A stretch of 64,000 bases of DNA, taken from positions 4,118,404 to 4,182,403 of the forward strand of contig NW_004454225.1 of assembly GCF_000283155.1 (NCBI RefSeq), written 5' to 3'. The DNA is from Ceratotherium simum simum. Taxonomy: Eukaryota; Chordata; Mammalia; Perissodactyla; Rhinocerotidae. Made by a program: the position numbers and the translations under genes. Numbering within the stretch: the stretch's first letter is position 1; each line of letters starts with the position of its first letter. The notes under the pieces are model-generated. The model did not search any database. It had not been told where the DNA came from and saw only the letters and a list, made by a program, of their open reading frames with translations. This document shows, piece after piece, positions 47,530 through 59,730 of this stretch.

Positions 47530-50354
47530 ACAGAGAACTGGTGGGACTCCTTCTCCCTGAGTGTCTGTGGTCCACAAGCTGTTACCTAAATGCACCAAGG
47601 GGTCCACCAAACACTCAGGTAAGCAGTCAGTCATTAGAAACCCTTGGGCATTGCCCGTGTGCTCAGTCCAGAGCTACTCAATTGTGCGGGTGGGGACATG
47701 TGGGGGATGGTAGTCCCTGTGTTCAGCTGAGGCTCCTGGCTAACAAGGTCATGGACCCTGCTTCCTGTCAGAGCAGGAAGACAAGACCCAGCAGCCATCT
47801 GGTATACCATCTCATAGGCCGAAGGGGAAACAGAAGCCCAGGGCAGGGAACAACTGGCCCAGGGTCACAGAGCGTTGTGGCAGAAGGACAAGAGCCAAGG
47901 TGTCCTCTTCTGAGGTCCCGATGCAGCCTCTCCTCCTCTGTCCAGCCCACTCACATGGGTCCAAGGTTGACAACTCTCCCTATGGCGTGCCTGCAGCCCA
48001 CAGGGCTATTCCCTGCCCCTGGAGAAGCCTCTGAGAGCCCAGCCTGACCCAGCCACTTAAAGGATGGTGCCCGGGGTGGACTCAGACCAGTAACCACCTC
48101 CAGCTCCAGCCCGGCCATGAGGCAACCAATACTGGGGAGGCCCCTGGAAAGAATATCCATGAGGGGCTGGGAAATGGGGGATCATCCTATCTTGGGGTGA
48201 CTGAGAGGCTCAGGGAGGTGGCTCACCCCTGGACTGCCATCAGGGTTCCCAGGGAGGGCTCTGGCACCTGAGGACTGAGCCTGGTCTTAACCTGGCACAT
48301 CACTTCCTGGCCATCTCCGAGATCCCCACGTATTGTTGTGTTGCAGATGAACTGGGGTAGTTGACTTGATGGTGCTGGCTGAGCTGTTGGCCTGTGGTGA
48401 GGTGAGTGGAGTTGGGCCTGGGATATGGCCTCCAGGCTGAGTGAGTCCTTTGCAGTAAAGGGTAAAGTCAGCAGGTTTGGAAGGTTCAAACCTTGAGCCT
48501 TGCAAGCTATGACTGTCCACTGATCAGCCCCTGGGAGATGATATTTAGACTCTGGGAATATTCTTCCAGGTAACTCTCTCTGTTTTCCTGGAGCCTCAGG
48601 CCATGCCAGATCATTCATACCACCCATGTGACATGTGGTGGGGACCTTGCATATCCATGTATCAGTCTGGACTCTGGAGGGGCTGGAGATTTAGTCACTT
48701 CTGTCAGCCACACTCTGGCTCCATGCCTACAACATCAACCCCAATAAAATCCCTGGACACTGAGGCTCGGTTGCGCTTCCCTGACTGGCAATACTCTGTG
48801 CATGTGTCATTCGTTGCTGGGGAATTAAGCACTGGTCCTATGACTCCCCTGGAAGAGGACAAATGGAAACCTGAGCCATGTTCTCCTGTCTGTCTGTCTG
48901 TCCTATGTGTCTTTTACCTTTGCTGATTTATTCTGTATACTTTCCTGTAATAAACCATAACTGGTATACAAGGAATGTTTGTGTCCCCCCAAATTCATAT
49001 GGTGAAACCTAATCCCCATGTGATGGTATTTGTTAGTGGGGCCTTTGAGAGGTGATTAGGACATGAGGATGGAGTCCTCATGAATGGGATTGGTGCCCTT
49101 ATAAAAGGGAACCCAGAGAGATCCCTTGACCCTTCCACCAGGTGAGGACACACTGAAAAAGTGACACTCTGTGAACCAGAAAGGGGGCCTCACCAGACAT
49201 CAAATCTGCCAGACCCTTGACCTTGGACTTCCCAGACTCCAGAACTGTGAGAAATAAGTTTGTCATTTAAAGGCCACTCATTCCACGATATTGTGTTGTA
49301 AGATCCCAGACAGACGAAGACAATAACCATGAATATAGCAGCATTTCAGCATTCCGAATCCTTCAGCAAATCACTGGACTTAGGATGGGCTTGGGGACCC
49401 CCGACACGGTGGCTTCAACAGTGGGATTCACTAGAATAACCCCGACTCACTGGAAGGTGGTGAAGGCATATTTCGGGAATAGGAAGAATGGGGTGGCGGT
49501 TGACGAATCTTCATTCCGGAATGGTTTCCGCATCGCTCGTGGTGTGACGCAGCAGCTGCACTGTGGTCAGTGACTGGAGGTAGACGTGATCTACGGAACT
49601 GAGAAACGATAGAGCCAACCTTCGAGGAGCTGGTTCACTGGAAACGTAAGAAAATGAAAAAAGAAACAAAAACAAAAAAATCCTCCAAGAAGCAGGCTAA
49701 TATACAATCCCGAGGCGATTGCTATGTGTAACTAGCAAAAGTGGAAATAGAGGAGAGTGTGGGGAGAGACGCTGCCACTGGCTGGGATTTCATCTGGTCC
49801 ATGTTTTGGCCACTTGTGTCAGGGACGCTCCCATTAGGAAAAATTATGCTGGGACAACAGAAAGCACCTCTGTGACCTCTGGTCGCCAAGAACATAGCCC
49901 AAGTGGAGGTAGAGCAACACCAGGAAACTACTGAAAACTTTCCTTGAACCTGAGAAGGCAGATTATTCTCCTCCTCCTTTAAATGCCATGTGGAACTTTC
50001 CAGATGAAGTGGCTGATATGCTGCCTGTGCATGCAAGTCATGCTGGATTGGCTTGATAGAGATCAGGATATTCAGCCACCACAACCTAGAAATCATAAAC
50101 AAAAGGAAAACTGGTAAATTCACAAATATGTGTAAATTCAACAACACACACTTAAATAACTGATGGGTCAAAGAAGAAATCATAAGAGAACGTAGAAAAT
50201 GGCTTGAGATGAATGAAAACAACAGCACAATATACCAAAACTTATGGAATTCAGTCGAAGTTGTGTTCAGAGAGAAGTCTATAAATGTAAATGCCTACAT
50301 TAAAACAGATCTCAAATCAACTACCTAAGTCTACACCTTAAAGAAGGAGAAAAG

Positions 50355-50611
50355 GGGGCCAGTCCCGTGACTGAGAGGTTAAAGTTCCACACCCTCCACT
50401 TCGGCAGCCCCAGTTCGCGGGTTCAGATCCAGGGTACAGATCTGCTCCACTCTTCGACCATGTCATAGAGGCATTTGACATACAAAATAGGGGAAGATTG
50501 GCACAAATGTTAGCTCAGGGCTAATCTTCCTCAAGCAAACAAAAAAAAGAGGAAGACTGGCAACAAATGTTAGCTCAGGGTGAATCTTCCTCACAAAAAA
50601 AAAATAAATAA
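50355..50611 (+). mobile_element. ERE SINE in E2 L1 (first)
   Basis: GGGGGCCAGTCCCGTGAC head, GGGTTCAGATCCAGGG box, doubled GGAAGA(T/C)TGGCA / TTAGCTCAGGG modules and A-rich tail. The matching place in E1 (about 8574-8600) has no insertion. Confidence 0.88.
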
Positions 50612-51275
50612 AGGAGGCACAAAAGTAGGCGAAATTAAACTCAAAGCTAGCAAGAAATAATATAGAGCAGAGATAAATGAAATGGAGACTAGATAAATAA
50701 TACAGAAAATCAATTAAGCCAAAAGTCGGTTCTTCAAAAGGATCAACAAAGCTGGCCTACTTTTAGCTCGATGGACTAAGAAAAAAAGAGAGAAGACTCA
50801 AGCTAGTAAGATCAGAAATGAAAGTGGGAACATTACTACTGATTTTACACAAAGAAAAAGCATTATAAGAGAGTACTGTGAAGAGATGTACGCCAACAAA
50901 TTGAATAACCTATTGATGAAACGGACACATTCCTACAAACACAAAAGTTCCCAAGAGTGAATAATAAAGAAAGAGAAAATTTGAATAGACCTTTAATTAA
51001 CAAGGAGATTGAATAATCAAAAATCTCCGAAGAAAGCAGTCCCTGGACCTGATGGTTCCACTGTTGAATCCTACTTAATATTTAAAGAATAAATAAGATC
51101 AATCCTACTCAAAAATTTCCACAAAATGGACGAGGAGGGAATACTTCCTAACTCATTCTGTGTGGCCAGCATTATCCTGATTTCAAAGCCAGAAGAAGAA
51201 ACTACAAGAAAAGAAAACTACAAACCAATATTACTCATGAACATTGATGTAAAAGTCCTCAGGAAAATACTAGCA

Positions 51276-51530
51276 GGGGCCGGCCCAGTGGTGCAAGCAG
51301 TTATGTGCACGTGCTCCGCTGCCGCGGCCTGGGGTTCGCCAGTTTGGATCCCGGGCGTACACTGACGCACCGCTTGGCAAGCCATGCTGTGGCAGCGTCC
51401 CATATAAAGTAAAGGAAGATGGGCACGGATGTTAGCGCAGGGCCAGTCTTCCTCAGCAAAAAAAAAAAAGAGGAGGATTGGCATTGGATGTTAGCTCAGG
51501 CTGGTCTTCCTCACAAAATAAATAAATAAA
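51276..51530 (+). mobile_element. ERE SINE in E2 L1 (second)
   Basis: GGGGCCGGCCCAGTGGTGCA head, TTTGGATCCCGGGCG box, CATGCTGTGGCAGCGTCCC and TTAGCGCAGGGCCAGTC modules. Together with the purine repeat that follows, it is bracketed by AAAATACTAGCA (51264-51275) and GAAATACTAGCA (51622-51633). The repeat therefore grew from the SINE tail. Confidence 0.9.
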
Positions 51531-51539
51531 TAGGAAGGA

Positions 51540-51622
51540 ATGTGGGAAGGTGGGACAGAGGGAGGGAGGGAGGGAAGGAAGGAAGGGAGGAAGGGAGGAA
51601 GGGAGGAAGGGAGGAAGGGAGG
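51540..51622. repeat. (GGAA/GGGA)n purine repeat at SINE tail
   Basis: GGGAGGGAGGGAAGG-type purine-only run between the ERE tail and its second target repeat. It is probably an expanded poly-A tail variant. Confidence 0.9.
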
Positions 51623-52228
51623 AAATACTAGCAAACTAAATGCAGCAGCATATTAAAAGGATTATACAAGTGGGAAAGGATTATGACCAGATGAGGTTTA
51701 CTAATAGATTTCAGGAAAGACTGAACATATGAAAACTGGTCAATGTTATATCCCACGTTAATAGAATGAAGAACAAAAACTACATGATCATCTCATTTGT
51801 TGCAGAAAAAGCATTTGTCAAAATTCAACACTCTTTCATCTTAAAAACACTCAACAAACTAGGAATAGAAAGAAATTATCTCAATAAAGCAAAAGCCATA
51901 GATGAAAAACCCACAGCAAGCATGATACTCAATGGTGAAACACTGAAAGCTTTTCCTTTAACATCGAGAACAAAGAAAGGATGGTCACTTTAGCCACTTC
52001 CATTCATCAGAGTACTGGAGGTTCTAGCCAGGGGAATTAGGAAAGAAAAAGAAATACAAAGCATCCAAATTGGAAAGGAAGAAATATCAGTATCTCTGTT
52101 CCCAGAGGATATGATCTTGTACGTAGAAAAACTACATAGAACCATGTTCCACAAAGAACCATGTTAGAACTTCTAGACAAATTCAGCAAAGTAGCAGGAT
52201 ACAAAATCAATGCACAAAAACCAGCTGT

Positions 52229-52411
52229 GGGCCAGACCCGGGGCCTAGCGGTCATCTTCGGCACACTCCGCTTGGCGGCCCAGGTTCAGTTCTCTGATGC
52301 GACCCTACACCACTCGTCAGCAGCACTCTGTGGTGGCGACCCACATACAAACTAGAGGAAGACTGGCACAGGTGTTAGCTCAGGGCGAATCTTCCTCAGC
52401 ATAAGTAAATA
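52229..52411 (+). mobile_element. ERE SINE in E2 L1 (third)
   Basis: GGGCCAGACCCGGGGCCTAG head, short body and GGAAGACTGGCACAGG / TTAGCTCAGGGCGAATC tail. Short flanking repeats ACCAGCTGT and ATCAGCTGT. The E1 site near 9800 is uninterrupted. Confidence 0.85.
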
Positions 52412-53228
52412 AATAATCAGCTGTATTTCTATACACTAACAATGAACAATCCAAAAAGGAAATTAAGAAAACATTTTGATTTACAATAGCATCAAAAAGA
52501 ATAAAATACTTAGGATTAACTAACAAAAGAGGTGAAAGACTTGTACCATGAAAACTACAAAACATTGCTGAGACAAAGTAAAGAGGACACAAGTAAATTG
52601 AAAGACATCCTAGGTTCATGAATTAAAAAACAATATAGTAAAGGCATCAAGACTACTCAATATGATCTCCAAAGTTAACACAATTCCTATCAGAATCCCA
52701 ATGACTTTTTTGCAGAAATAGAAAAATCAATCCTGAAATTCATATGGAATCGCAAGGGACCCCAAATAGTCAAAACAGTCTTGAAAAAGAAGAATAAAAC
52801 TCATAGTTCCTGATTTCAAAACTTACTCCAGAGCTACAGCAATCAGCACACTGTGGTACCGGCAAAAAGACAGCGATCTAGACTAACAAAGAGAATAGAA
52901 GGCCCAGACACAAACCCTCATATGCAGTCAAATGATTTCGGCGGGGTGCCAAGACCATTCAACGAGGAAAGGACAGTCTTTTCAACAAATGGTGCTGGGA
53001 AATCTGGATACCTTCATGTAAAAGAATGAAGTTGGACCTTCACCTAGCACCATATACAAAAATTAATTCACAATGCAACCAAGACTTAAATGTAAGAGCT
53101 AACACTAGAAAATTCTTAGAAGAAAACTAAGAAAATTCTTAAGCAAAACGTCTTAGAAAAAAGACAAAAGGTACTCAACATTGGATTTGGCAATAATTTC
53201 TTGGGTATGACACCAAAGGCATGGGCAA

Positions 53229-53799
53229 TGTAGGGGAAGAGGGAGAATCCCCCTCTGCCCTTTTCCTTAGGGTTCTTATGGCTGGCCAAATAATTAACAG
53301 GACAGGTTAGCAGGAGAAAATAATACCAAGTTTAATAACATGTATACATGGGAGAAACTCAGAAATGAGCAACTCGTCCCTCTGTCTAAGCTGCCCGCTT
53401 AAGTATTGTAGCTAAAGGTGAGGAAGGTGTTGGGGGTGGGTAATGGTCTGGGATTTCAGAGGGGAAGAAGACAATTCACTTGGAGATAGAAATGCAAATG
53501 TTTGCCTGACAACTCTTTTCAGGGCCACCTATAGAGAATGTGGCCAGGGAGAGACAGAGTTTTTGATAAGAGGGGCTTAGTGTCTTTCCTATTGTAACAT
53601 CTATTTTACATTATTATTACAGCCATCATGATAATAACTCCTTCCTGAAACAGATCTTTTGTTTTAAATTCTTTAGGCAGTTTTGGAGGGGAAACTCAAA
53701 TGCTCTTCCTGAGTTTTCTGAGTCTTTATTGTCTTCGGCTCGAAATAATCCACACACCAGAGTGATGCTTCCTGGGGTAACCTGCCCTGAGCACCATCA
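53229..53799 (-). mobile_element. Solo LTR, private to E2
   Basis: A 571-base element starting TGTAGGGGAAG and ending GCACCATCA on plus; read on minus it starts TGATGGTGC and carries AATAAAG near 53730. It is flanked by a perfect 4-bp duplication, GCAA (53225-53228 and 53800-53803). E1 has the unoccupied L1 site near 10580. No internal genes. Confidence 0.9.
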
Positions 53800-53927
53800 G
53801 CAACAAAAAAAAAATGTAGACAAGGTGGACTTCATAAAAATTTTAAAAATATTGCACGTCAAAAGATACTATCAACAGAGTAAAAAGCTAACTTGCAGAA
53901 TGGGATAAAATATTTCAAATCATATAA

Positions 53928-54135
53928 AGTCATGTGTCACTTCATGACGGGGACACATTTTGAGAAATTCATCATTAGGCGATTTCGTCATTGTGAGATC
54001 ATAGAGTGTACTTACACACACCTAGATGGTATAGCCTACCACACACATAGGCTCTATGGTACTAATCCTATGAGACCACTGTCACACATGCAGTCGCTGA
54101 TGACCTACACGTTGTTATGTGGCACATGACTGTAT
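53928..54135. mobile_element. Non-autonomous DNA transposon (sister of 16995-17222)
   Basis: Inverted terminal sequences AGTCATGTGTCACTTCATGAC and GTTATGTGGCACATGACTGT, nested in the old L1. Shared with E1, so older than the block duplication. Confidence 0.65.
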
Positions 54136-55966
54136 CTGATAAGGGATTAATGTCTAGAATATAGAGAGAACTCCTAAAGCTCAAAAGCAACAACAGCAAA
54201 ACACACAACTTGATTTTAAAATGGGCAAAGAACTTGAATAGACATTTCAAACAAGAGATATACAAATGGACAATAAACACATGAAAAGATGCTCAACATC
54301 ACTCATCATTAGGGAAAAGCAAATCAAAACCACAATGAGATACCACCTCACACCCATTAGAATGGCTACTATCATCAAAACAGAAAATAGCAAGTGTTGG
54401 CGAGTGTGTGGAGAATCATAACCCCTGTGCACTGCTGGTGGGAATGTAAAATGGTGCAGCTGCTGTGGAAAACAGTCTGATGCTTCTATATCCACAAATG
54501 AAAGCAGAGTCTCAAAGAGGTATTTGTACCCCATGTTCACAGCAGCAGTGTTCACAAAAGCTGAAAGGTAGAAGCAACCCAAGTGTCCATCGACGGATGA
54601 AGGGATAGGCAAAATGTCGTCTATCCATACAATGGAGTATTATTCAGCTAAAAAAAGAAGGAAAGGCTGACACATGTCACAACATAGATGAACGTTGAGG
54701 AAATCATGCTGAGCGAAATAAGTCAGTCACAAAAAGACAAATACTGTAAGAGTCCCCTCATATGAGGTCCCTAGAGTAGTCACATTCATAGAGACAGAGA
54801 GTAGAACGGTGGTTGGCAGGGGCTATGGGGAGGGGGCATGGGGAGTTATTGTCTAAGGGGGACAGAGATTCAGTTTTGCAAGATGAAAAGAGTTCTGGAG
54901 GTCGATGGGGTGGTGGTTGCACAACAATATGAGAACTTAATAGCATTGAACTGTAGAGTCAAAATGATTGACGGTAAATTTTATGTTGTATTTTCCCACA
55001 CACACACACCAATTGTAGATACTCAAACAAATATGACCATTTTAGCTTAGGAGCCAAAACCAGAGGGATGACCTGTGCAGTAAAAAGTTTACTCAGTAGG
55101 TTCGGAGTTTTCAATCCCCGCACATTCCAAAAAAATGGTGGGACCTTGACAGACTCCTGTGAAACATCCCCTATGCCCTTGGGATGACTTGCCAGACCAG
55201 AGCGTCTCTGTACCTGGGGCCTGGGGTCACACCACACAGTTTATGCCAACAATGTGACTAATGACAGGGACCTTGGGCCACACTGCTTGACCTTGAGAGG
55301 GGCTAGAGAATGAGCAACTGAGGTCAGGCACGCGCCTCTCCAAGCCCAAGTGACTGACCCCCAACCAAATGCCTGGACACTCAGACTCAGGTGAGCTTCC
55401 CTGGTGAGCAATACTCTCTGCTGTGTCACACATCATTGCTGGGAGAATGGAGCAGAGTCTGCAAGAATCCTCTGGAGAGACAGTTGGAAGCTTGTGCCTG
55501 CTCTTCCTGAACTCCACCTATGTGCCTTTGACCACTGCTGATTCTATCTGGATCATTTCTCTGGAAAGAACATAACCGTGAATATAACAGCCTTTCTTAC
55601 CCCTCTGCATCCTTGTAGTGAATCCCTGAAGCTGAGGGTGCTCACCCAGCCAGGGATCGGGCTGATTCCTATCAGAAGCCCATTCACACTCCTCCCACTC
55701 CCTGACACTCAGGAGTCAAGACTTCTACATGGACTTAGTCACCAACCAGGGCAGCCAGTGCTGGGTCTCCATGGGAGACTAGGCCGTAAGCTGTCACCTT
55801 CTGAGCCTCAGTATACCTGTCTCTCAAATGGGGTCAAATGCCAGATAAGGCTGGATCAGGGAGGGGTAGGAGCTGGGCCTGGGGAGGTTGCTTAGGCCAA
55901 AGTACTTCCAGGGGCTGTTCAGGGGGCCTGGGTGGGACTCAAACCAGGTTGGAGCCATCGGACTGG

Positions 55967-55972
55967 TTTACT
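55967..55972 (-). terminator. Weakened polyadenylation signal AGTAAA of CYP2D pseudogene
   Basis: The intact gene has AATAAA at this place; here one base differs. AGTAAA is a known minor variant, so processing would be weaker. Confidence 0.65.
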
Positions 55973-58900
55973 GTACATCAGGGACCCTGCTGAGCAGTGG
56001 GATGGGGGCTTTGTTCCCCCCTCTAGCAGAGCACAGCACAGAGCTGGTAGGGGGAGGGGGTCACCAGTCCACCATATACACCGTGGTCGCTGGGGCGGGG
56101 CTGCCCAGCGGGCACCGAGAAGCTGAAGCGCTGTAGGAGGCAGGTGAAGAAAAGGAAGAGCTCCATGCGGGCCAGGGGCTCCCCGAGGCATGAGTGGTGG
56201 CCTGTGGGTGGGTATGGGGGGGTCAGTGAGCCTAGTGGAGTGGGGTCCACGCCTCCAAGTCTCCCTCAGGAGGGGGCAGCGAGCCAGGCTCCCCACAGGC
56301 ACCTGCTGAGAAGGGCATGAAGGCCTCCTGCTTGACGAAGCGGCCCTGGGCGTCCAGGAAGTGCTCGGGGTGGAAGCGGAAGGGCTTCTTCCAGATGGTC
56401 TTGTCCTTCAGCACCGAGGACAGGTTGGTGATGAGCATTGTGCCCTGGCAAGAGATGCCTGGCATGGGTGGGGTCTGGGCTGGGAGATGCCCATAACCCC
56501 GCCACCAAACCCACATGGGCCACATTCTCTGCCTGGCACAAACCTGGACTCTTTCAGGTCAATCTCAGCCTGAGAAGCTTCACAGCTCCCTCCCTGTCCC
56601 CATGGTAAAGCCATGTGACAGGCCTCCCATGGGCGCCCACACTGCCACCTGTCCGTTCATGCACCGCTCCTCCAACACACTGGGGTGCATGTTACTTTGT
56701 TTTCCTCTCCCCACACTGGGGCGTTTGCCTCTGCTTCATCCCCACACCCACCCAGGCTGGACAGTTGGTGCCTGTGGAAATGAGGATTAGGTGGCTTCTG
56801 CTTCAGTCCTGGTCCCACCTGGCAGTGGCCATGCTGGGGCTACCAGGTGGCAGGTGGAGCTGAGCTGGGGTGAGGAGGGTCGCAGGCCTACCTTGGGGAT
56901 GAGGAAGCCCTGCACTTCAATGTCACAGGATGTCATGTGGGGCAAGCCCAGTGGAATGATGTCCCCAAAGCGCTGCACCTCATGGACGACAGCCATGGTG
57001 AAGGGCATGTGGGCCTGGTCCCCCATCTCTGGTCTCCGCGCCTGCCCTATCACCTCATCGATCTCCTGTTGGACACGGCCTGGACAGACAAGCGTCCCCA
57101 CAATGGTCAGAACCCAGGAGGCTGGACCCCGACCTCCTCCTGACTCCTGCGCAGGGGCTGTGGCCACGGGGAGGAGGAGGTCACTCTGACCCCTGAGCCA
57201 GGGCCCAGCCTCTGCTCAGAGCTCCTGGTGGCCAACCCAAGCTCAGGGTGCCCAGCCTGTCCCTCTCCTCCCTGGCCCATCACACCACGCCCCCAGGCTG
57301 GGCTCACACTGCACGTCTGGGTGCAGGATCATGAGCAGGAGGGCCCAGGCCAGCATGGTCGAGGTGGTCACCATCCCCGCAGGGAAGTCAGCCACCACCA
57401 GGCACAGGTTCTCATCCTTGTGCTGTTCTCGGGGTTCCCCTTGACCTGGGCCATGCAGAAAGGGTGGGCTCAGGGGCAGCAGGAGGAAGCGCCCCATGGC
57501 CTCCCACTCTGCACCCATCACCTCGGCTGACTGATCACTGGCTGATACACAGGCCCCAGTTTCCCCAGGCTCCCCTCATGGGGCCCTCAACCCACAACCT
57601 CTGACCCTGTCCCTGGCACCTCACCTTCTCCACTTCGTCCAGGAAGGTTTCAGCCAGGTCTCAGGGAGGCTGGGCCAGTTCCCGGGTCATCCTGTGCTCG
57701 GCAACCAGCTCATCAAGCAGGGCCATGAAGGCCCTCTGACCTGGAAAGATCTTGGTAGCCAGCCCAGGGATGCGCAGGAGCTCGGGGATCGCATTCAGCC
57801 CCTGTGTTGGGCATAGATGTGGGGCCCCGGATCCTCCCTGTGCTCAGGTGTTCACCTCAATCTGTCAGGTCCCAGCCACCTCCAGGGTGTCCCCATCATC
57901 GACCTGGTTCCTCCCTAAGTTCCCGCCTCTACCCTGTCTCCTTGCCTGGGCACCAGAAGGATAAACCTAAAATCTACATCTCATGGGTTCCCCTCCCTTC
58001 CAATGAAGGAGGTACAGGCTCCTCAGCCCTCTCCTGGGTCCTGCTGACCCTGACCCCCTTCTATCCAAATCCGCCTCCATGGAGGCCCATTGCAGTGCGG
58101 AGGCCTCCTCCATGGAGCTTGTCTGCAGGGCTCCTTGGCCCCCTCCACCTTGGCTCCTGGTGCAGGAAGCTGAAATTTTCCTTGTCTACTTCCTTCACTA
58201 GGTCCAATAGCTTGATGAAGCGCGGGTCGCTGTACTCGAAGCGGCGCCCGAAGGTCAGGGAGGCGATCACGTTGCTCACCGCTTTATTCAGGAGGGCGTT
58301 GGGGCTAAAGGGGCGTCCTGGGAGGGGACGGTGCAGGTCAGGGGGTCGCCTCCATCTCCTCTTCCCCAGCCTCCATCCCTGTCTCCTGTCCCTCAGCCCA
58401 GCACTCACCGGCCTGGTCTGCGAAGGCGGCGCAGAGGCACGAGGCCTCCTCGGTCACCCACTGCTCCAGGGACTTCTTGCCCAGGCCGAAGTTGCGCAGG
58501 GTGGACACGGAGAAGCGCCGCTGCTCCCTGAACTGCCGCCCACAGCGCGCAAAGGCCGCCCCTGGGGGCGGGCGGACGTGCGTGTGGCTCGGGTGAGCCC
58601 TGGCCCCGCCTCTGCGCCCACGTCTTGTTGGTTGGCTCGCTTGCCCTTCCATCTACTTCGGGGGTGTGACCCGGACTTTTGCCCTGCTTACACACTCCCG
58701 CCCACTACCTCTCACACACTACTTCTCTCCATCACCACCAGATCACCCCCACTTTACACATCTTTCTGACCAGGGACAGGTCCCACCCTCTGCCCGCCCA
58801 CATTGCTCGCCAGCTCTCCCCACTGCGGCCAGGTCTTGGCACCACTCTCAGCTCTGCACACCGTGACCCTATTCCAACTCAGTGAAGGTCCCGGCCCGCC

Positions 58901-59730
58901 CCTTCCCCGCCCCCACTGACTCCCTCCTCCTCCTTCCCCCGCACGCGAACGAGCTTCCTGTTCACAGTGGCCCGGGTCCCGCCCACACCCTGTGAGGCCC
59001 CGCCCACATTCCCCTCCCCACCCTTCGACCGGCTCCTTCCTGCACCTGCCACCGGTTCAGATTCGCTGACTCTTCCTTACACCAGAAGACCACCACCCTG
59101 CCTCCGCTTGACCCTGCCAGGTCTGGAGTCACTGCGGGCCCAGTCCCCGCCGGGCCGCGGTCCTCCCCTCCTCCGCTTGCCTTCAGAGCGTGGCCCGAAG
59201 CTCAGGTTCTTGAAGATGGGCGCAGGTGGGCGGTGGGCAGTGTCCTCGCTGCGGTCCACCAGCGCCTCGCGCATGGCCGCCAGCCCGTTGAGCACGACCG
59301 CGGGTGTCTGGCCGACTGCAGGCTGAACACGTCCCCGAAGGGGCGCCGCAGCTGCAGGCCGATGGTCAATTTCATTCGACAAGCTCCGTCCCCGCCAAGT
59401 TGCTGGGCTCTGTCTCCCGGCCCTAGCCTGCTGGCCCAAGGCTGCCAGCAGTGAGAGGGTGCAGGGACTCTGTCTGGGCTCGTGACGCTAGTGGTCCCAA
59501 CCTGTATGGTTGAGGACCTCACGTTGGATCAGACCACCCAGCTATGACTTTGCAAAGGTCACCAAGATTGTCGGAAGGCCAAGTTAGCATCCCATTTTAC
59601 AGGTAAAAAAACCGAGGTTCAGAGTGGTGAGCAGTGAGGACCAAGGTCTCACAGCAGGAAGAGATTTGAACCTGGTCAGTGTCCCCTCTCAACCTCGATT
59701 TCCTGATTTAAAAGGGGCTAATGACCAGAC

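Larger units (their letters stand above)
47530..55960. repeat. Unit 3 CYP2D 3' flank (block E2)
   Basis: Paralogous to 5450-10657 plus 16936-19380. It contains a MaLR-like LTR (about 48970-49330), a 5'-truncated L1 (about 50070-55010) and the small DNA transposon (53928-54135). It lacks E1's nested L1 and EREs but has its own: three EREs, a GGAA-rich repeat and a solo LTR. No gene is supported. Confidence 0.82.

Noticed and set aside
57804..58769. 321-codon open frame on the plus strand across the CYP2D pseudogene
   Set aside because: Another antisense shadow of exons 3-4 and introns. It is not conserved in frame with the copy over the intact gene.
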